The notes beneath the pieces were generated by a model. That model was not told the DNA's origin, did not search any database, and saw only the letters and a program-made list of their open reading frames with translations. A program made the position numbers and the translations under genes. This document shows positions 25,189 through 34,497 of a DNA stretch of 64,000 nucleotides, in pieces. This DNA is from Marinobacter xestospongiae (GTDB lineage Bacteria; Pseudomonadota; Gammaproteobacteria; Pseudomonadales; Oleiphilaceae), in contig NZ_JAKZAK010000017.1 of assembly GCF_023156385.1 (NCBI RefSeq), forward strand, positions 1 to 64,000. The letters are read 5' to 3'. Every line of letters begins with the position of its first letter. Within the stretch, counting starts at the first letter, position 1.

Positions 25189-26106
25189 ATGGCCATTAAC
25201 TGGTTTCCAGGGCACATGCACAAGGCCCGCAAGGAGATCAAAAAGATCATGCCGCAGATGGACCTGATCATTGAGGTCCTCGACGCCCGCCTGCCGTTCA
25301 GCAGCGAAAACCCGCTGGTACCGGCTCTGCGCGGCGATACGCCGGTGATCAAGGTGCTCAACAAACGGGATCTGGCCGATCCGGACAGGACCGCCGAATG
25401 GCAGGCCTACCTGGAGCGGGAACGGGGGGTCACGGCGATTACCCTGAGCCACAACCAGCGTCAGGAGGCCCTGGGAATCCTCCGCCTGGCCAATGAGCTG
25501 GTGCCGAACCACGACCGCCAGACCAGCGCCCTGCGGGTGATGATCCTGGGCATTCCCAACGTCGGCAAGTCCACCCTGATCAATACCCTGGCCGGCCGAC
25601 CAGTGGCCAAGACCGGCAATGAGCCGGCGGTCACCAAGGCCCAGCAGACCATTAAATTGCCGGACAACATCCTGCTGTACGACACCCCCGGGTTTCTCTG
25701 GCCCAAACTGTCCCCGGAAGCCTGCGGTTATCGGCTGGCGGTATCGGGTGCGATTCGCAGCTCGGTGATCGACTTCGAGGATGTCGCCCTGTTCGCCGCC
25801 GATTACCTGCTGGAAGCCTATCCCGAGGTGGTCCGGGACCGTTACGACCTCGACACTCTTCCCAGCTTCCCCAGCGACGGTATCGCGCTGATGGATGCCA
25901 TTGCCGAGCGCCGCCGATTCTTTGGCCGTGGCGGCATTCCCGACCTGCACAAGGTGGCGGAGGTGCTGCTCAACGAGCTGCGGGCGGGCAAACTTGGTCC
26001 GATGACCCTGGAAACCCCGGCGATGGTGGAACGCGAACGCCAGCAGGCGGAACAGGCTGAGGCGGCCAGGGAAGCCAAGAAGGCAGCCCGCCGTCAGCGT
26101 GACTGA
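25189..26106 (+). CDS. YlqF/RbgA-type circularly permuted GTPase
   Basis: A 305-residue ribosome-associated GTPase. The G motifs occur in permuted order: G4 NKRD near residue 59, then the P-loop GIPNVGKST near 120, a G2/G3 region with DTPG, and a C-terminal ANTAR-like helical domain. The tail is strongly basic and helical (EAAREAKKAARRQRD), fitting RNA binding. RbgA relatives act in large-subunit maturation. The gene stands alone and its 3' end overlaps the convergent AraC-family gene by 13 bases. Confidence 0.87.
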   Translation: MAINWFPGHMHKARKEIKKIMPQMDLIIEVLDARLPFSSENPLVPALRGDTPVIKVLNKRDLADPDRTAEWQAYLERERGVTAITLSHNQRQEALGILRLANELVPNHDRQTSALRVMILGIPNVGKSTLINTLAGRPVAKTGNEPAVTKAQQTIKLPDNILLYDTPGFLWPKLSPEACGYRLAVSGAIRSSVIDFEDVALFAADYLLEAYPEVVRDRYDLDTLPSFPSDGIALMDAIAERRRFFGRGGIPDLHKVAEVLLNELRAGKLGPMTLETPAMVERERQQAEQAEAAREAKKAARRQRD

Positions 26107-26864
26107 CAGCGGCAAACTTCAAACCCGCCGGCCAGCACGTAGGCCGAAGGCAGGGCGTCGTACATCTCGCGGGCGGTGCGTACCAGGTGGGGCTGATCGT
26201 AGAAGCCCGCGTCCACCGCCAGCTGCGACAGCGTCATCCCCGGCTGCCAGCAGGCCAGGGCCCGGTTCAGTTTGAGATGCAGCAGGAACCGGCGCAGGGA
26301 CACCCCGGTATCGTGGCGGAACAGGTGGCTGAGCCGTGAGCCCGACAGCCCGACCCGGGACGCCAGTGCAGCCAGGTCGAGGCGATCCGGCAGGGTGTCC
26401 CGGAGCTGCCGGCAGGTCGCGGCAACCCGCTCATCCAGCGGCGTCACCACGCCTTCAAGCCGGGTGACGTAAGCCGCCAGCCAGTGCGCCATGGCGCTGC
26501 AATCGGTGCCTGAGGCCGGCGAAGGCCAGTGCTGCGGCAGCGGCAGATCCACACTGACACCGCCATCCAGACGCCCCATCAGCCGCCGCCAGAGCGGGCA
26601 ATCCGGGTCCAGCTGACTGACCCAGAGCGTGCCCCCCAGCGGGTCCAGCGCCTGAACCACATCCGGTGCCACCAGAGCCGCCCGGGTCCGCCGTTGCCGA
26701 CCATCGCACTGCAACAGAAACTCTCCCTCCAGCCCGACCAGCAACGACGCGCTGATGTGGCGGTGGGGATCGTTCGGTAACAGGCGCCCGACCACCTGCC
26801 AGTGGTCGGGCCAGACATGAAGGTGGCCCCGCCAGGGAACGGGGCCGGTTGCGGACTGCGGCAT
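26094..26864 (-). CDS. AraC-family transcriptional regulator
   Basis: A 256-residue regulator. The N-terminal half has cupin-like character (LPNDPHRHISASLLVGLEG); the C-terminal third is an AraC helix-turn-helix pair (LAALASRVGLSGSRLSHLFRHDTG and LSQLAVDAGFYDQPHLVRTAREMYD). The terminal sequence carries two Cys (EVCRCQ). The 3' end overlaps the GTPase gene tail-to-tail. Its target is not evident; the Mpo1-like gene just upstream is on the same strand. Confidence 0.85.
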   Translation of the reverse strand: MPQSATGPVPWRGHLHVWPDHWQVVGRLLPNDPHRHISASLLVGLEGEFLLQCDGRQRRTRAALVAPDVVQALDPLGGTLWVSQLDPDCPLWRRLMGRLDGGVSVDLPLPQHWPSPASGTDCSAMAHWLAAYVTRLEGVVTPLDERVAATCRQLRDTLPDRLDLAALASRVGLSGSRLSHLFRHDTGVSLRRFLLHLKLNRALACWQPGMTLSQLAVDAGFYDQPHLVRTAREMYDALPSAYVLAGGFEVCRCQSR

Positions 26865-26918
26865 AGGGCGACGGCCAGTGGTGATCGACAGGCCCTCAGC
26901 TTACCGCATTTACCCCCC

Positions 26919-27413
26919 TCAGTGGCCCTGGGCATGGCGGACCGGCAGCCCCAGTTTGGCTGCAAACTCGATGCTGACAAACACCGGGCCGATGAGCAGG
27001 AACACCAGGTCCTCGATAAAGGACGGTTTCTTGCCCTCCACCTTGTGGCCCCACACCTGGCCGATCCAGGCCAGAACCCAGACCGCCACGCAGATCCACA
27101 ACAGCGGCCAGCCCGCGCCCTGAATCGCCAGGATGATCCACACCGACAGCGCAAACCACCCCACCATCAACACAAACACCCAGGGCGACAGCCGCAGGTA
27201 CAGGATGCCAGACAGCACTCCCAGCAAGGTCGCGCCATTGACCCAGCCGGCCCAGGCCGCTGACAGCCCCAGCCACTGTCCCAGCGGCACCAGCCACAGC
27301 AGACCCAGGGTGGACACCAGAATCAGCGGCACACAGACAATGTGAACCCACTGGTTTACCGGATTGCGGTGGCTCTCGCCGTAGTCAGACAGGAAACGGG
27401 ACAGGGAACGCAC
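26919..27413 (-). CDS. Mpo1-like (DUF962) membrane protein
   Basis: A 164-residue protein with about four hydrophobic helices. It carries the DUF962 signature: SHRNPVNQWVHIVCVPLI at the N-terminus, and GHKVEGKKPSFIEDLVFLLIGPVF towards the C-terminus. The His residues in these motifs are proposed Fe(II) ligands in yeast Mpo1, a dioxygenase that shortens 2-hydroxy fatty acids. A role in hydroxylated lipid turnover is inferred from family. GGAGATCA precedes the ATG. It is monocistronic or leads into the AraC-family gene 54 bases on. Confidence 0.8.
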   Translation of the reverse strand: MRSLSRFLSDYGESHRNPVNQWVHIVCVPLILVSTLGLLWLVPLGQWLGLSAAWAGWVNGATLLGVLSGILYLRLSPWVFVLMVGWFALSVWIILAIQGAGWPLLWICVAVWVLAWIGQVWGHKVEGKKPSFIEDLVFLLIGPVFVSIEFAAKLGLPVRHAQGH

Positions 27414-27630
27414 GGTGATCTCCTCTTGTTTTGTTGTTGATCGCTCCGGGCAGATTAGCAGCGTAGGGTGCCGCAGCCTTGTACGCAGTGGTTACGCGCC
27501 TGCGGGCTGTCGGGTCGCCCTACCGTACCAAGGTCAAATACCGGAACCGCTCGAAAGTTCCTAGAATGTTGCCATCGCAACGAATACAGCCCGGTGACCG
27601 GCAACCGCCGAACCGGACAGGAGGAAAGTT

Positions 27631-28842
27631 ATGAGACGCGTTGTCGTCACCGGCATGGGCATCGTGTCCTGCCTGGGCAACTCGGTGGACGAAGTGGCTA
27701 CCAGCCTGAAAACCGGCCGCTCCGGCATCCGCTTCAACGAGCGCTATCAGGAACTCGGCTTCCGCAGCCAGGTCTCCGGCTCGGTGGATGTGGACACCGG
27801 CACCATCGATCGCAAGATCCGCCGGTTCATGGGTCAGTCCGCCATGTACAGCTACCTGGCGATGGAACAGGCCATTGCCGCCGCCGGACTGACCGACGAC
27901 CTGATCTCCAACGACCGCACCGGTCTGATTGCCGGCTCCGGCGGCGCCTCCTGCGCCAGCCAGGTGGAAGCCATCGACGCCATGCGGGAGAAAGGGGTCA
28001 AACGCATCGGGCCCTACATGGTGCCACGGATCATGACCAGCACCGTGTCTGCCTGCCTGGCCACCGCGTTCAAGATTCGTGGCGTCAACTATTCGATGTC
28101 GTCCGCCTGCGCCACCAGCGCCCATTGCATCGGCCACGCCATGGAGCAGATCCAGGCCGGCAAACAGGACATTGTCTTCGCCGGCGGCGGGGAAGAAGAG
28201 GATTGGAGCCTGACCATGCTGTTCGACGCCATGGGCGCGCTCTCCACCAAGTACAACGAAGCCCCGGCCACCGCATCCCGGCCCTTTGACAGTGGTCGTG
28301 ACGGCTTTGTGATCGCCGGCGGTGGCGGCATGGTGGTGTTGGAAGAACTGGAACACGCCCGCGCCCGTGGCGCCCACATCATCGCCGAACTGACCGGCTA
28401 TGGTGCCACCTCGGACGGTCACGACATGGTGGCCCCCTCAGGTGAAGGAGCGCAACGCTGCATGCGCCAGGCCATGGCTACCGTCGATGGCCCCATCGAC
28501 TACATCAACGCCCATGGCACCAGCACTCCGGTTGGCGATGTGGCGGAAATGGGCGCGGTACAGGCCACCTTTACCGACCAGATCCCAGCCATCTCCTCAA
28601 CCAAGTCGCTGTCCGGCCATTCCCTCGGCGCGGCGGGCGTGCACGAGGCGATCTATTCCCTGCTGATGCTGCAGCATGGCTTTATCGCCGGCACCGCCAA
28701 CCTGGCAGACCCGGATGAGAAAATCCGTGACCTGCCCATTGTTGGCCCGCAGTCCCGGGATGCCGACCTGCGTACGGTGATGTCCAACAGCTTCGGCTTT
28801 GGCGGCACCAACGCATCCCTGATTTTCCAGCGCCTCGACTGA
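27631..28842 (+). CDS. fabB: Beta-ketoacyl-ACP synthase I
   Basis: A 403-residue thiolase-fold condensing enzyme of type II fatty acid synthesis. The catalytic Cys lies in [10 protein letters not shown] near residue 160, with the two His in [11 protein letters not shown] and SGHSLGAAG. Overall identity cues ([18 protein letters not shown] start, about 403 residues) match FabB rather than FabF, implying a role in unsaturated fatty acid synthesis. In pseudomonads fabB follows fabA; here no fabA is present on either side. AGGAGGA precedes the ATG. Confidence 0.92.
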   Translation: MRRVVVTGMGIVSCLGNSVDEVATSLKTGRSGIRFNERYQELGFRSQVSGSVDVDTGTIDRKIRRFMGQSAMYSYLAMEQAIAAAGLTDDLISNDRTGLIAGSGGASCASQVEAIDAMREKGVKRIGPYMVPRIMTSTVSACLATAFKIRGVNYSMSSACATSAHCIGHAMEQIQAGKQDIVFAGGGEEEDWSLTMLFDAMGALSTKYNEAPATASRPFDSGRDGFVIAGGGGMVVLEELEHARARGAHIIAELTGYGATSDGHDMVAPSGEGAQRCMRQAMATVDGPIDYINAHGTSTPVGDVAEMGAVQATFTDQIPAISSTKSLSGHSLGAAGVHEAIYSLLMLQHGFIAGTANLADPDEKIRDLPIVGPQSRDADLRTVMSNSFGFGGTNASLIFQRLD

Positions 28843-29025
28843 GGGGCGCAGGTAGTCGCCTGCCTGCCGAACGACAGGAAACCGGGAGCTTCTGCGCAAA
28901 CTCGAATCGCTCCGGCGCAGTCCGGGGCGGTACGTGGTTCAGAGGCTGCCTAGGAAACTAACGAAACTGATCCCAGGTCAACGATAACCGTTGGAATCCC
29001 GGTCCTTTCGTATTAATGTACGCAT

Positions 29026-29039
29026 TTGATATGCATCAA
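29026..29039. promoter_or_regulatory. FNR/Anr box in the anr leader
   Basis: A perfect TTGAT-N4-ATCAA palindrome, the established FNR/Anr consensus, centred 24 bases before the anr start codon. Its closeness to the start suggests it blocks transcription, so negative autoregulation when oxygen is low is the likely role. Confidence 0.88.
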
Positions 29040-29056
29040 ATTCGGCAGTAGACGCT

Positions 29057-29809
29057 ATGGAACAGACCATCAAGATCGGCAAATCCCCGACACTGAAGGC
29101 ATCGTGCCAACAGTGCAGCCTCAGCAACCTGTGTCTGCCGCTGGCCGTCAGCGATCAGGACCTGGCCAGGCTGGAGGATGTGGTTCAGCAGGGTCGCATC
29201 TATAACCGGGGGGATTATGTGTTCGAGCAGAATGCGCCCTTCCGCTCCTGTTTTGCGGTTCGCAGCGGTGCCATCAAGACGTCGATCGTGACCGAGAACG
29301 GTGATGAACAGGTCACCGGCTTTTTCCTGCCAGGCGAACTGGTTGGCCTCGACAGCATGAGTGGCACTCACTACGCCTGCTCCGCCAAGGCCCTGGAGCG
29401 CACCAGTGTGTGCGAACTGCCGATGGACCATATGGAAGAGCTGACCCACAAACTGCCGGGCCTGCAGCATCACTTCTTCCAGTTGATGAGCCAGGAAATC
29501 CAGAGCAGCCATCAGTTGGCGATGATGCTGAGCAAGCGCACGGCGGAGGAACGTATTGCCAGTCTGCTGCTGTCACTGTCCAGCCGCTTCCAGCGTCGCA
29601 AGCTGTCAGCCACCCATTTCAACCTGCCGATGGCCCGCAACGACATTGCCAACTTCCTGGGGCTTGCGGTCGAAACCGTCAGCCGGGTGTTCACCCGTTA
29701 CCAGAACCAGGGCCTGCTCAAGGCCCGTGGCCGTGATGTTGAGCTACTGGACATGGATGCCCTGCACGCCATCGCCCAGGAGGCCTCAGACGCGCCACCG
29801 TGCCGCTGA
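29057..29809 (+). CDS. anr: Anaerobic regulator Anr/Fnr
   Basis: A 250-residue Crp/Fnr-family oxygen sensor. The [4Fe-4S] ligands are C17, C20 and C26 (CQQCSLSNLC) plus C108 (THYACSA). A cyclic-nucleotide-like beta barrel, a dimerisation helix and a C-terminal helix-turn-helix with VETVSRVFTR follow; the E..SR pattern reads the TTGAT half-site. It activates denitrification and micro-aerobic genes when O2 is low. A perfect FNR box lies just upstream. The start MEQTIK has no strong ribosome site. Confidence 0.95.
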   Translation: MEQTIKIGKSPTLKASCQQCSLSNLCLPLAVSDQDLARLEDVVQQGRIYNRGDYVFEQNAPFRSCFAVRSGAIKTSIVTENGDEQVTGFFLPGELVGLDSMSGTHYACSAKALERTSVCELPMDHMEELTHKLPGLQHHFFQLMSQEIQSSHQLAMMLSKRTAEERIASLLLSLSSRFQRRKLSATHFNLPMARNDIANFLGLAVETVSRVFTRYQNQGLLKARGRDVELLDMDALHAIAQEASDAPPCR

Positions 29810-29863
29810 GCATCACACTCACGCCGGTGGCGTAGAGAACACCGACGCCATCCGGCGCCAGCC

Positions 29864-30748
29864 TCAGTCCTCCCGGATCTGGCCGACCGTTTCCCGATCC
29901 GGCGCCCGGGCACTGATCAGCGCCAACTCCTCATCCAGCATCCGTCGCCAGGGCAACTGCTTGATGCCGAAGGTATTGCGGATCTTGGTGCAGCCCAGGG
30001 TGGCATTCTCCGGCTCCAGCGCAGCCCACTCCGGCACCTCGTCCACCACCCGGGTTCCCTCCGGCAATCCCGCCAGCTCGGCGATCGCCAGTCCCAGCTC
30101 ATAGTGAGAGATTTCCTCCGCACCAGCATACTGGAAGGTCCCCCACACCTCCGCACCGCAGTCAATCTGCTGCAAAATCGCCACAATCACCCGCGCCAGA
30201 TCCCGATAGGCCACCGGCTGACCGTGATAGCGGCTCGACAACGGCAACATCGAGCGATCCAGCGCACTGTCCTGAACCTTGCGAATAAACCGACCCAGGC
30301 TCCAGCCCGTGCGCAGGATCAGGTGACGCGGCAGTAGCGTACGCAGGGCCTGCTCACATTCCCACTGCCAGTTGCCCAGTTGACTGAATGGCTGGCCGGG
30401 GTTCGACGCCAGATAGGCACTCTGCTTGCGGCCATCGAAGACATAGCAGGACGACAACTGAACCAATGCCATGCCATGCTCACGGGCGTGCTCCGCCAGC
30501 GCCATCGGCAGCGAAAACGCGGTTTCTCGGGCCGCTTCCGGATCTGGCTCGGCCACCTCGGGATCAGCCTGCCAAAGGGCGTTGACGATCAGGTCAGTGT
30601 CCGCCGGCACCCAATCGGCCAGGGCCGAGAGGTTGGCGTTGCCGGGTTCGCTGATCAGCAGCGGGCTGATGTGCAGGGTGGTCTGTTTGAGCTGCTCCAG
30701 CAACACCCGACCAAGGGGACCATAGTCATGGACAACAAGCACGTTCAC
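29864..30748 (-). CDS. RmlD-like NAD-fold protein with a degenerate active site
   Basis: A 294-residue member of the extended SDR family nearest to RmlD (dTDP-4-dehydrorhamnose reductase): SSCYVFDG at 99-106, LILRTGW and a C-terminal LGCTKI-NTFGI segment. However, the catalytic YxxxK (normally VYGxSK) reads QLGNWQ, so Tyr is Leu124 and Lys is Gln128, and the first Gly of the nucleotide loop is absent (HDYGPLG). It may be a binding or regulatory protein rather than a reductase. GTG 30748 is preferred: the longer frame from 30817 adds residues before the beta strand NVLVVHD. No rhamnose genes are nearby. Confidence 0.7.
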   Translation of the reverse strand: MNVLVVHDYGPLGRVLLEQLKQTTLHISPLLISEPGNANLSALADWVPADTDLIVNALWQADPEVAEPDPEAARETAFSLPMALAEHAREHGMALVQLSSCYVFDGRKQSAYLASNPGQPFSQLGNWQWECEQALRTLLPRHLILRTGWSLGRFIRKVQDSALDRSMLPLSSRYHGQPVAYRDLARVIVAILQQIDCGAEVWGTFQYAGAEEISHYELGLAIAELAGLPEGTRVVDEVPEWAALEPENATLGCTKIRNTFGIKQLPWRRMLDEELALISARAPDRETVGQIRED

Positions 30749-30961
30749 AGGGAAACTCAGACTCCAAGCAAGTGATTTCAGCGCGGCCACGCCGGCGCCT
30801 GAGGCCATTTCGGCCAAGGGATATGGTGCTACTGTAAGGCCTTATCGGCCGTGGAGAAAGCCCGTATCACGATCGCAGTTCTGACAGCCGCCGCCCTGCG
30901 TCCCAGCCAATGCCGGCAACCGCCCACCCACTACAATATCGGGCCCGAAGAGCATACAACA

Positions 30962-31336
30962 ATGGGAAACGCCATGCTGAAAGCGCAAAGCCACATCGTC
31001 GCCCCAATTGACGACGAACTCCGCACCCGAGCCCTGTACACCGTCGGTGAGATCCGTAACCGCGGCAAGGCCGACAAGGAAGCCATTGACCAGCTCTACA
31101 ACCTGATCGTCGACCTGACCGAATCCGGCCTGGACTTTTTCTTCCTCGAACCGCTGCGTCGCCTGAATGCCGGCAGCATGGTGATGGGCATGGCCCGGAT
31201 GGGAATCGGCAGCATGCTCAAAGGCAGCAAGATGGTGGTTCACAAGGTGCTGAAGAAGCTCGACGAACGCAGCCTGGTGAGCATCCTCGACTTCATCGAG
31301 GAAATCATTCACGAGCCGGAAAATGCCGAAGCCTAG
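30962..31336 (+). CDS. Conserved small helical protein, unknown function
   Basis: A 124-residue, mostly helical protein I do not recognise. It has an amphipathic N-terminal half with Arg/Glu/Lys-rich heptads, a Met/Gly-rich hydrophobic patch near residues 70-90 (VMGMARMGIGSMLKGSKMVV) and an acidic C-terminus. The start is ATG 30962 or the in-frame ATG 30974; the former has GAAGAG upstream. The 3' end overlaps the convergent alr stop by four bases. Shares the upstream 213-bp region with the divergent RmlD-like gene. Confidence 0.55.
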   Translation: MGNAMLKAQSHIVAPIDDELRTRALYTVGEIRNRGKADKEAIDQLYNLIVDLTESGLDFFFLEPLRRLNAGSMVMGMARMGIGSMLKGSKMVVHKVLKKLDERSLVSILDFIEEIIHEPENAEA

Positions 31337-32439
31337 TGTCCGGTGTCCGGCTCGGCACCGGAATAGATCCGCGGCACCCGGGCGGTAACGCCGGTCAATA
31401 GCTCGTAACCAATAGTGCCCGCATGTCGGGCCACTTCGTCCACCGGCACCTCCGCGCCCCACAACTCGACCCGATCCCCGGGGCTGGCGTTTGGGGCGCC
31501 GGTCAGATCCACCGCCAGCATGTCCATCGACACCCGCCCGATCAGCCTAACCCGCTGACCATTGATCGCCGCCGGCGTACCGGTGCCGGCGTGGCGAGGG
31601 TAGCCATCGCCATAGCCGACGGCAACGATCCCCATTCGCGTGGGCTGTTCGGCCCGCCAGGTTTCGCCGTAACCCACAGCATCCCCGGGGTTCAGCCAGC
31701 GCACAGCGGTCAGCTCCGACTCCAGCGTCATCACCGGTTTCAGCCCCAGCTCGGCCCCGCAGCGTTCCGCCATTGGCGAAGCGCCGTAAAGCATGATCCC
31801 TGGTCGACTCCAGTCAAACAGCGGCTGATCAACGCGGAAATGGGCGGCGGAGTTGCCCACACTCAGCAGTGCCTCCGGCCAGGGCGCGACGGCATCCTGG
31901 AAATAACGGGTCTGGCTCTCGGTGGTTTTCCGGTCGGGGTCGTCGGCAGCAGCAAAATGGGTGACAAAACCAAGGAAGGCGCCGCGCCCGGCATCCGTCA
32001 GCGCGCGTACCGAGGCCATCACTGCAGGCAGCTCAGCGGCCCGAAAGCCCAGCCGGTTCATGCCACTGTTGACCTTGATCCAGAACGCCGGCACCTCGTT
32101 ACCGGCGGCCAGCCAGTCGAGCTGGCGCTCGCAGTGAATCACCGGTTCCAGACCCAGCCGAACGCAGGTCGCCACATCCTCGGCGGCATGCACGCCCTGC
32201 AACAGCACCACGGTTTGGTCCAGCCCGGCCTCGCGAATGGTCAACGCCTCCTCCAGGCAGGCAACGGCAAAACGCTCCACCTCCCCGGCCAGGGCCTTCG
32301 CCACGGCGGCAATACCGTGACCGTAACCATCCGCCTTCACCACCGCCATGGCGCGGGCATGACCCGCCAGGCGGGCGGCCTCACGATAGTTGTGCCGAAG
32401 GGCATCCAGATCGACCCGCGCAACGGTTGGTCTAGGCAT
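31333..32439 (-). CDS. alr: Alanine racemase
   Basis: A 368-residue PLP enzyme making D-alanine for peptidoglycan. The PLP Lys is K35 in AVVKADGYGHG. KVNSGMNRLGF, SVGNSAAHF and the second-base Tyr motif VGYGETW, with GRVSMDM and the GVTARVPRIY C-terminal end, are all present at full family length. It lies 35 bases after dnaB on the same strand, the common gammaproteobacterial order. The 3' end overlaps the small convergent gene by four bases. Confidence 0.95.
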   Translation of the reverse strand: MPRPTVARVDLDALRHNYREAARLAGHARAMAVVKADGYGHGIAAVAKALAGEVERFAVACLEEALTIREAGLDQTVVLLQGVHAAEDVATCVRLGLEPVIHCERQLDWLAAGNEVPAFWIKVNSGMNRLGFRAAELPAVMASVRALTDAGRGAFLGFVTHFAAADDPDRKTTESQTRYFQDAVAPWPEALLSVGNSAAHFRVDQPLFDWSRPGIMLYGASPMAERCGAELGLKPVMTLESELTAVRWLNPGDAVGYGETWRAEQPTRMGIVAVGYGDGYPRHAGTGTPAAINGQRVRLIGRVSMDMLAVDLTGAPNASPGDRVELWGAEVPVDEVARHAGTIGYELLTGVTARVPRIYSGAEPDTGH

Positions 32440-32474
32440 GGCGCATTACCCTGCTGATCATCCAGACTGCGACC

Positions 32475-33872
32475 TCAGTATTCGTCCCCGTAATCGCCAT
32501 GGGCGAGGTCTTCAAACTTGGTGTACTTACCCACGAACGCAAGCCGTATGGTGCCAATGGGACCGTTCCGTTGCTTACCGATAATGATCTCGGCCACCCC
32601 TTTGTCCGGGGTGTCCTCGTTATAGACCTCGTCGCGGTAGACGAACATGATCACGTCGGCGTCCTGCTCGATCGCTCCGGATTCCCGCAGGTCCGAGTTC
32701 ACCGGTCGTTTGTTGGGGCGCTGCTCCAAACTCCGGTTAAGCTGCGACAACGCCACCACCGGACAGTTGAGCTCCTTGGCAATCCCCTTGAGGGAGCGGG
32801 AGATCTCGGAGATTTCCGCAGTACGCCCTTCGGTATTGCCCGGCACCCGCATCAACTGCAGATAGTCGACCATGATCAGGCTGAGCTTGCCGCCATTCTC
32901 CCGGGCCACACGACGGGCACGGGAGCGCAGTTCGGTGGGACTCAGGCCAGCGGTATCATCGATGTACAGCGGCTTGTCCTTCAGCAGTGACACCGCCGAG
33001 GTCAGCCGGGGCCAGTCGTCCTCTTCCAGCTTACCGCTCCGGATTTTGGTCTGGTCGATGCGCCCCAGTGACGACAGCATCCGCATTACGATGGAATCGG
33101 ACGGCATCTCCATACTGAACACCAGGATCGGCTCACCGGTTTTCAGCAGCGCGTTCTCCACCAGGTTCATGGCGAACGTGGTCTTACCCATGGAGGGACG
33201 ACCGGCCACAATGATCAGATCCGCCGGCTGCATCCCCGAAGTGCTGTTGTCGAGGTCCCGAAAGCCGGTGGTCAGGCCGGTGATGGCATCGCCGGATTCA
33301 AACATTTCTTCAATCCGTCCCAACGCCGTGGTCAGGATCGGGTTGATGCTTTTCGGTCCGGCATTCTGGGTGTTGCGGGATTCGGCAATCTTGAACACAT
33401 TCCGCTCGGCCTCATCCAGCAATTCATCACTGGTGCGCCCAAGTGGATTAAACGCCGAATCGGCGATGTTGCCGGACACTTCTATCAGGCTGCGCAGTAC
33501 CGAACGCTCCCGCACGATCTCGGCGTACGCCCGAATGTTGGCCGCGCCCGGCGTCTTCTCCGCCAGCTCGGCCAGATAACCCAGGCCGCCGGCGTCTTCG
33601 ATGTCCCCGGCCCGCTCCAGGAACTCCGCCAGGGTGACCACGTCCAGTGGCTCACTGTCACCTGCCAGCCGCTCGGCTGCCGCGAAGATCAGGCGATGGT
33701 CCTGACGGTAGAAATCCGTCGAGGTGATGATCTCCGACACTTCATCAAAGCGGCGGTTGTCCAGCATCAGGCCACCAAGCACCGCCTGCTCGGCTTCCAG
33801 CGAGTGCGGAGGAACCTTGACGCGGGAGGTTTCCAGGTCAGTGGATGCCGCTTTCAGATTGGAATTGGCCAT
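32475..33872 (-). CDS. dnaB: Replicative DNA helicase DnaB
   Basis: A 465-residue hexameric helicase. The N-terminal domain (residues 15-120, PPHSLEAEQAVLGGLM) contacts primase. The RecA-like motor has the Walker A GRPSMGKTTFAMN near residue 220 and the Walker B MVDYLQLM, with the C-terminal arginine-finger region SDLRESGAIEQDADVI. It follows the ribosomal operon rpsF-rplI, separated by about 160 bases containing a hairpin, and precedes alr. Confidence 0.96.
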   Translation of the reverse strand: MANSNLKAASTDLETSRVKVPPHSLEAEQAVLGGLMLDNRRFDEVSEIITSTDFYRQDHRLIFAAAERLAGDSEPLDVVTLAEFLERAGDIEDAGGLGYLAELAEKTPGAANIRAYAEIVRERSVLRSLIEVSGNIADSAFNPLGRTSDELLDEAERNVFKIAESRNTQNAGPKSINPILTTALGRIEEMFESGDAITGLTTGFRDLDNSTSGMQPADLIIVAGRPSMGKTTFAMNLVENALLKTGEPILVFSMEMPSDSIVMRMLSSLGRIDQTKIRSGKLEEDDWPRLTSAVSLLKDKPLYIDDTAGLSPTELRSRARRVARENGGKLSLIMVDYLQLMRVPGNTEGRTAEISEISRSLKGIAKELNCPVVALSQLNRSLEQRPNKRPVNSDLRESGAIEQDADVIMFVYRDEVYNEDTPDKGVAEIIIGKQRNGPIGTIRLAFVGKYTKFEDLAHGDYGDEY

Positions 33873-33940
33873 GGATTCTCTTCAGTAAAAAACGTTCGGG
33901 ATCATTGCGACAGACGGGACACTAGCATACCAGAAAGCAA

Positions 33941-33974
33941 CAGGCCCGGAATCCGCTTTCGCGGCCCGGGCCTG
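33941..33974 (-). terminator. Hairpin terminator after rplI
   Basis: A perfect 9-bp outer stem (CAGGCCCGG with CCGGGCCTG) lies 57 bases past the rplI stop on its strand, followed by TTGCTTTCT. Probably ends the rpsF-rpsR-rplI operon ahead of dnaB. Confidence 0.65.
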
Positions 33975-34030
33975 GGCGGTGACCCACAAGGGATCACCAA
34001 AGCAGTCTCCGGCACAGGGCCGGGGCCGAA

Positions 34031-34477
34031 TCACTCGGCGACGACTGCAACCTTCACTTCGACGGTTACGTCGGTGTGCAGCTGAAGCTCGATGTCGTAC
34101 TCGCCGACAACCCGCAGCGGGCCTTCCGGCAGACGAACTTCGCTCTTCTCAACGTCGGTACCGGCGGCAGTGATTGCATCTGCAATGTCACGCACACCGA
34201 TAGAACCGAACAGCTTGCCTTCGTCACCAGCCTTGGAGGTGATGGTGAAGGAAGCGCCTTCCAGAGCTTCGGCGCGGGACTGGGCAGCGGCCAGCTTTTC
34301 AGCGGCAGCTTTTTCCAGCTCGGCACGACGCTCTTCGAACGCCTTCAGGTTGTCTTCCGTGGCAGCAACAGCCTTGCCGTAGGGAAGCAGGAAATTACGA
34401 CCGTAACCGGCCTTTACCTTAACCTTGTCACCCAGTGAGCCAAGGTTTGCAACTTTCTCGAGCAGAATAACTTCCAT
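34031..34477 (-). CDS. rplI: Ribosomal protein bL9
   Basis: A 148-residue protein of the 50S subunit. The N-terminal RNA-binding domain ([36 protein letters not shown]) is textbook L9, followed by the long connecting helix and the C-terminal domain. It is last in the rpsF-rpsR-DUF2232-rplI operon. A GAGG precedes the ATG. Confidence 0.97.
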   Translation of the reverse strand: MEVILLEKVANLGSLGDKVKVKAGYGRNFLLPYGKAVAATEDNLKAFEERRAELEKAAAEKLAAAQSRAEALEGASFTITSKAGDEGKLFGSIGVRDIADAITAAGTDVEKSEVRLPEGPLRVVGEYDIELQLHTDVTVEVKVAVVAE

Positions 34478-34497
34478 CTCGTTAACCTCTTCGTGCT

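Noticed and set aside
27414-27630. FabR/DesT-type operator before fabB
   Set aside because: No palindrome matching known fatty-acid regulators could be aligned; only a weak TAGAAT -10-like element was seen.
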